From NCBI GenBank assembly GCA_027943335.1, contig BSBK01000871.1, positions 322,501-386,500 on the forward strand: 64,000 nt of DNA, given 5' to 3'. Shown in pieces: positions 58,601-64,000 of the stretch; the first letter of the stretch is position 1, and each line of letters begins with the position of its first letter. The notes under the pieces are model-generated. The model saw nothing but the letters and a program-made list of their open reading frames with translations, was not told where the DNA came from and searched no databases. A program made the position numbers and the translations under genes. The DNA is from Chamaecyparis obtusa (lineage: Eukaryota > Streptophyta > Pinopsida > Cupressales > Cupressaceae).

Positions 58601-59775
58601 AGGGATGAAAAATGGGTGGATCTCACTCAGATCTCTTAGGACCCATCTCCTTTGATGACTGCTCTTAATGCAGTAACTCTTTCTCCCAATCAGGACAAGA
58701 TTATCTAGGAGGAATATTCTTCAGATGGGAATTACACAATGGCTTCTACCTATTCTTCATAGACCACCCAAATCCATGATTTGAAACTATTGTGGGATAA
58801 ATCTTGGACTCCTGGTCTCAGGCCCAAAATCAATGTTTTCTTCTAGCTCCTGCTTCGCTACCGTATCCTTACTGTGGATAACCTCATCAAGTGCGGGTTC
58901 CAATTCACAAACAAATGTGTTCTCTGCAAATGTTAAGAGGAATCAATGGATCACCTTTTCATTCACTGCTCCTTTGTTAGTCAAATCTAGCAACTCCTCT
59001 TCTTGGTCCTGAATCTCTTATATTTTTTTACCCTGTCTTTCAATGATCTCTTCTCCCAATGGGCTTTCAAAAGGTTTGATCAGGACTTTAGGTTATTCTG
59101 TACCTAGATTCTTCCTCATTTTTGTTGGGGGATTTGGAAGGAGTGTAATAATCACATCTTTCATGACTGTTCTTCCCCCTCTAAAATTATCTTTGAAAAA
59201 ATCATTCATGCTATTAAGGAGAATTTTTTCTACTGTGGTAGATCTAACCTTCTTGTAGGAAAGGCTCAGGCTGCTTCTTAGGAAAAAAGATAGAACTATG
59301 TGTGGACTAGTCCTCCGACTAGTTGGACCAAAGCCAACTTTGACAACACTTCTAAAGGGAACCCTGGTCAAGCTGGTAGTGGAGGAATTATCAGGAACAA
59401 CTTTGGCATTGGCATAGTAGCTATCAGTCTCCCCTTGGGTGCTCAGACAAATCACTATGCTGAAGCCTACGTGACTCTTCAAGTTACCAAACTTGCTAAA
59501 GATTAGGGGGTTAAGTGGCTCTGGCTAGAAGGAGTTTCGATGAACATCATCAATTGCCTCAATCTCTCTCACCCTCCCTCTTGGACAATACCCAACATTA
59601 TAGCTAAAACTCATGCCATTCTTAACTCCTTTGATAAGGTGTTCATCTCCCATGTGTATAGGGAAGCCAATGGGGTGGCAAACTAGTTTGCCAACTTGGC
59701 AGTTACTAAGGATGCCAAGCTGGTCTGGAAAAATGGAGATGACTTTCCCATATATGTGAAGAGTATCCTATAAAA
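55663..59775 (+). pseudogene. LINE ORF2 (endonuclease, RT, RNase H)
   Basis: Starts MKVISWNICGLNSS at 55663. Endonuclease motifs: IFLIQETKM, IMGDFNTPL and TSLDHSPI (SDH-type). RT from about 57000: GDKAPGPDGFP, LIPKTSVADSFEKFRPISL, LLKLDLSKAYDRVDW, RQGDPLSP and the active site as FMDD at 57733 (usually F/Y-ADD). A thumb with STYLGLPLGV and a zf-RVT stretch (NKCVLCKC, SMDHLFIHC) come next. A C-terminal RNase H starts at about 59300 (KANFDNTSKGNPGQAGSGGI). In it the usual EGDS is EGVS and a later Asp is Asn, so it is inactive. Stops are mostly TAG. A frameshift lies at about 58490, with smaller shifts after 59040. Confidence 0.9.
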
Positions 59776-60060
59776 GGAACATCTCTAGTGTACTGAGGGA
59801 GAAATCTTACAACCTTAATTCCTCGCTTGGTGGTTTGGTGCTACTACTTCTCTTCTACCACTCTTGGATTAGTCTTGTCCTCTGTTCGACTTCTGGGTAG
59901 TGCCCTGGCTGTCTCTAGCCTCATCCTATCTACCTTGCAGTGGTTTTCCATCGCTGGCTTTTCAGTGGTCTGCTTCTTGTTTGTTTTGTTTTGGTTTCAC
60001 TCTTCTGTTCTAAACCTGTGGGTTTCAGGCACCCTGTAAAATTTGTTTTACTTAATCAAA
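59776..60060 (+). other. LINE 3' untranslated region
   Basis: T/G-rich sequence with GTTTTGTTTTGGTTTCAC and a short end TTAATCAAA, directly followed by the right target duplication (60061-60079). No long poly-A tail remains. Confidence 0.7.
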
Positions 60061-60079
60061 AACTCTATTACATGAAAAA
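60061..60079 (+). repeat. LINE target-site duplication, right copy
   Basis: AACTCTATTACATGAAAAA, one difference from 12889-12907. Confidence 0.88.
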
Positions 60080-60588
60080 TAATCTAATCAAAATAAAATG
60101 ATTAACATTTAAAATAAATCAATAAGTGAATCAATTTACTTGGTAAGTACCTTTTGAAACAATGTCAATAAATATAATTTAAAAGTACTATTTGTGTGAG
60201 AATTGAAACTATGATAATAATTCAACTTACATGAAAAAGAATATTTACTTAAAAGGTTAAACTATGACAATAAATCAACTACTTATAATATTTTCTTACT
60301 TAACTATTTTTCTAAGTAAATTTTTTTTAACTAGTTAATTATTATTGAAGATTATTATAATTAAAAATAATTAATTATATATTAAATTTATGCAATAATT
60401 AAATTATAATAATTAATAAGTATTATGACTGTTTCAAATTATAATTTTTATTAAACTAAAATGAAGATTAGATAATACTTATGTTGTAACTATTTAATAA
60501 TTAATTGCATCAAGTACTTGCCACTACATGACACTTGTTTGAATATATTTTTTATGTTTGTCATTAGTGATGAAATCTCATATCATCT

Positions 60589-60690
60589 AAAACATTCCAA
60601 GATATATCAAGGCGTTTAATTTTTGGAAAATTTTTTCTTCAACCAAATGATTGGAAAAATTAAATGCCTTGATATATCTCGGCGTGTTTT
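60589..60690. repeat. 102-bp hairpin repeat
   Basis: CCAAGATATATCAAGGCGTT (60597 on) pairs with its near-complement ending at 60682: 28-bp arms, two mismatches, 30-bp loop. Weaker pairing (AAAACA/TGTTTT) extends to 60589 and 60690. It could be a small palindromic MITE or a foldback RNA source. Confidence 0.65.
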
Positions 60691-61241
60691 ACATAGATTA
60701 AATTATATTTAAGATAGGTATGCTAGTATATTATCTTTTGTTGAATAATATTATATATAGTAAAAAAAATTAAAAAATTAAAAATTGAGTCATATATCTA
60801 AAGTTCAAATATAAGAAAACATAATATAATTAAACAAAAACTTGATATTTATTGTATTAAAGTGATGATTATAAGACATCATTTCAAGCTTGATGAGCCT
60901 GTATGAATGTGTATATTATTTTTTATTAGGTAAGTAGTGATCTTTATATATAGAAAATAAAAAATGAGGTATCTCGATAAGAAATCAAATAACAAACACA
61001 CAAAAATTACAAAACTAGTCACAAAACAAATATGATATATAAGAGTCTTGATCAAGTAGGGTAGGCACAACTACCCTATCCAAGTTGAATAGTAGGGGCC
61101 CTCATGCACATGGTCATTGTGGAAATAGATGCAATTTCACTATCAGGATTCGCTAATGAAGATAGCAATTCAACGGAAAAAAATTGACACAAAACATTTT
61201 GGGAAGGGGGACTTAAATATGGATTTTGTTATATTATAATA

Positions 61242-62232
61242 GGGTGATCCCACAATAGTGTGTCCCACTTTTTTAGACATGTTGATTTCTGCTGAAATAA
61301 CACATTTTTAATAAAATGTGATGATTTAAGCCTTGAGAGGTTCTATTTGAAGGAATTAATTACAAATGGTTAGCTCAAAGCCTCTTAGATTACAAAAATA
61401 TTGATATAACATCTATACTCCTCATCCATACCTACAATGAAGTCTCCATCACACCTATTAAAATGTTGACAAAAAATCACTTCGACTTTAAGTTTTGGCA
61501 TATCAAATGAATCCATTTGAAAAACCTATCTATTTATTATGATGTTAATTAGAACAATCTTTCTAGTGAATATAATTTTAATACATATTGAGTTCATTAT
61601 CACTTTTAAATATTACTTTAACTAAACATAGGTTGTTTGGTCATTCAATAACCTGTCTCTTCAAGACTTTGGGAAAAATAGTAAATTACAAAAAAAAAAT
61701 TATGAAAAATATGTAGGAAAAGAGTATTTGTGTTACCTTTCTATATAAAAAAGAAAAATGAATTTCGATATACACAGCCAAGTTAGAGTGATCCAAGTGA
61801 CTTTATCTCTAAATTACAATTATTGTCACTTTAGAACTTCATAAACTATGAAATATTGACCCAAAATGAATGAAACTAATTGCATCCTTTACATATTGAA
61901 GTTACAAATATAATCTTGGAAGAATTACATCATTATCATATTTTAAAAAAAAGTTATGTTGATCCAAGTGACAGTAACTCCTTAAAAACACAATTTTTCA
62001 CACAAACCACTTTTCGAAGGAGAAGGAAAAATGAATTTAAATGAATTTTTTTTTTTTTTTTAAATATATTTAGAAACTAGAAAGAAAATTCTAAAAGACT
62101 CTAGTTTATATCATCTTCAAATTCCTAATAGTTTTACAGCAAAAGTTGTTCGAAAGTGAAGTTTTTTCTCAGAATGTTGATCTCTGTATCAAAGTTGGCC
62201 AAAATGTGGGACACACTATTGTGCGACCACCC
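61242..62232. mobile_element. 991-bp non-autonomous TIR element
   Basis: Left end GGGTGATCCCACAATAGTGT (continuing GTCCCAC) and right end, in reverse complement, GGGTGGTCGCACAATAGTGT (continuing GTCCCAC) form ~28-bp terminal inverted repeats with two or three mismatches. Internal direct sub-repeats contain TGATCCAAGTGAC (about 61788 and 61957). No transposase frame and no clear target duplication. Superfamily undetermined. Confidence 0.75.
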
Positions 62233-64000
62233 AATGTATATTTTTCCTTTCTTTACTATTTCATTCTAACCATGAATTGCACTACCTATAGGAACATCTG
62301 CATATAAATTAATTATGTGATGGGAAGTTCACCATCAAATTGGGAGGTGTATTTCTTAATATGTCACAATGGTTTCCAAGTCCCATGAAACAAAAATAGT
62401 TATGCTACATAATTATTTGGAATATTTTCCCCAAAACTAGAAACCCCTATTATTTAGAATTGCACATATTTTAACAAATGAAATTGAAGTGGGGTTAGCA
62501 ATTGCATACCAACTTACCTGATATTTTTATGCCACTTTTTAGTTGGCAAATAAATTAGATTTCCACTAGAAAATAATTAGAAGGAAGTTATGTTTATTTA
62601 TCAAAAAAAATTTCACAACATTCTTTATGAGACCACCAACTTTCTTAAATTTTAGAGCTTAGAGTTTAAAGTTGATCTATAGTAAAAAATTCATGGGACT
62701 TCCATATTTAAAATACTCCTAAAAAATTTCAATAGAACCCCCTAGTTTTTTTAAAATGAAGGCCCCCCTCCCCCTTGATGGGACTTTACGATAATAAACA
62801 TTATAAAAAATCTATTTAGAAAAAAAATAGTTGAAATGACAACATTAAAATTTACATAGGATAAGTCTACTAGATCATAAATACTACTTATGAAGTTGTG
62901 GCTATTCTCCACTCAAAATAGCATGTATACATTATGACACAACTTTAAATATAATACTATGTCATTATATTATATCAACTATGGTTATAAGACTCAAATA
63001 GCAACTAACTTGAGATTTTATCTCATTGCCATTTTTCCTCATCATAAATTGAAGAGATCCACATTTCATGGCACTTTCAAATACCTGTAGACTAGAAGTA
63101 TTTCCTTGAGGCCCCTGCATAATCATCATGTTTTATGAATCATTAATTTATAACCAAACCAATCTAAACCTTCATTATATAAATAATTCATAAATGAACA
63201 TAAGTGTTATCATCAAGGAGAATCATTTTCATATCAGGTTATTTAAAACAGTAATACAATGTATGCAACCATTATGAAGCTATATTGACATGGTATTTTA
63301 TCAATAGCCATTTATTTGACTAGTTGTGGAATTGATGTTCTTTTATTTAAGTCATAATGATTCTAACATGTATGATTACCAATAATTGGTAATATTTAGA
63401 GTTTGATCTAGACTTTCCATTTGAAAAGTACCATGGATATCAAAATTAAAAATTAATTATTAGATCCTACCATGGAACTATAGGAGAGGGTTAGAATTTT
63501 AAAAATGATTAAACTGTATGTGAATAGCCAATTTATATTCAACATTTTCAAAGATTTGTTAACCATTTTCTAGTTTCTTTAGTGAAGTTGCATATTTTAA
63601 AGAAAAATATTAATTAAAAAAAAATGGTTTACCTTTACAGATGTCAAAAAAGATTACATATTCCCCATGCAAGAGAATTCACATATTTCAAGGTGATACT
63701 ATAGGCTTTATAGGATTGCACAACAATATTTTCCAATTTTTTGGCCTACATAAGAGTGTTGTGGTCTTAAGCTAGAGCTCAAAAGATATGGAGATTAGTT
63801 GTGAGTGTGTGGGATCAAAGTGATTCACACAAAAAAAGTGTTGGGTGTGTATCTCTTTGCATTCTAGTTTAACAGGTATGTCATTATTCCACCTCCTTAT
63901 CAATCCATTGAAATAACCAAATTTACAACAATATTTATTCATAGATCAACAATAAATTTATTTTCCTTATTGTTGGTTGAAATCTCTGTGTATTTTTCCT

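Larger units (their letters stand above)
12908..60060 (+). mobile_element. Full-length-type plant L1 LINE split by a 41-kb nest
   Basis: The body is 12908-14142 plus 55178-60060, about 6.1 kb. It has ORF1 (DUF4283 and a CCHC zinc knuckle) and ORF2 (apurinic endonuclease, RT, zf-RVT region, C-terminal RNase H). A 19-bp target duplication flanks it (12889-12907, 60061-60079). The Gypsy nest is inserted in the distal part of ORF1. Both ORFs carry many stop codons, mostly TAG where CAG or TGG is expected. Complete ends and a long target duplication indicate one intact L1 insertion before the Gypsy elements arrived. Confidence 0.9.
60080..64000. other. AT-rich right flank
   Basis: Continuation of the AT-rich DNA left of 12889. 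Contains a hairpin (60589-60690), a 991-bp TIR element (61242-62232) and homopolymer runs (for example T-run at about 62047). No coding frame above 70 codons and no RNA gene recognised. Confidence 0.6.

Overview
The window is repeat-dominated plant nuclear DNA. It shows nested Ty3/Gypsy (Tat-type), Ty1/Copia and L1 retrotransposons, spliceosomal introns and AT-rich unique DNA, and I see no intact host gene. The long LTRs, old copies with few indels and deep nesting suggest a large-genome seed plant, probably a gymnosperm/conifer. That placement is inference, not something a marker gene shows.

Layout. 1-3487 is AT-rich flank. 3488-12795 is a decayed Copia element: 267-bp LTRs, TSD ATTAT. Its 5' LTR is split by a 4.6-kb unidentified insertion (3720-8291, TSD ATATG). 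Its interior also carries a palindromic MITE (9218-9385), unidentified coding remnants and a ~990-bp TIR element (11464-12451). 12908-60060 is a ~6.1-kb L1 LINE with a 19-bp TSD, cut in two inside ORF1 by a 41-kb nest. The outer shell of that nest (14143-55177, minus strand, ~16.9 kb without its guests) is a Tat-lineage Gypsy element with 918/921-bp LTRs. Two further Gypsy elements sit inside it: a minus-strand element (18876-31315, ~3-kb LTRs, TSD CTCGC/CTCAC) and a plus-strand element (40249-51909, two 1617-bp LTRs, perfect TSD CTAGG). 60080-64000 is AT-rich flank with a hairpin repeat and a 991-bp TIR element.

Most notable biology. The outer shell and the plus-strand guest share one unusual architecture. 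Each has a single-frame (gag-)protease/G-patch/RT/RNase H/archaeal-type RNase H/integrase reading frame. Downstream, in ANTISENSE orientation, each has an intron-containing plant mobile domain (PMD) gene. The first intron of each PMD gene holds a dense array of short repeated motifs. Related motifs recur in the same element's 5' leader (outer shell: TATCGCA/TGATAC) or LTR (guest: AGGTCA). This suggests an element-specific cis-site system paired with a PMD protein. The plus-strand guest also lacks any recognisable gag. The third Gypsy element (18876-31315) lacks PMD but carries its archaeal-type RNase H between protease and RT rather than after the RT-linked RNase H.

All coding regions are decayed. 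The reading frames are nearly free of frameshifts but dotted with stop codons, most explained by C-to-T changes (CGA to TGA, CAG to TAG), as expected of long-methylated DNA. All alignments, identities and ages here were judged by eye.
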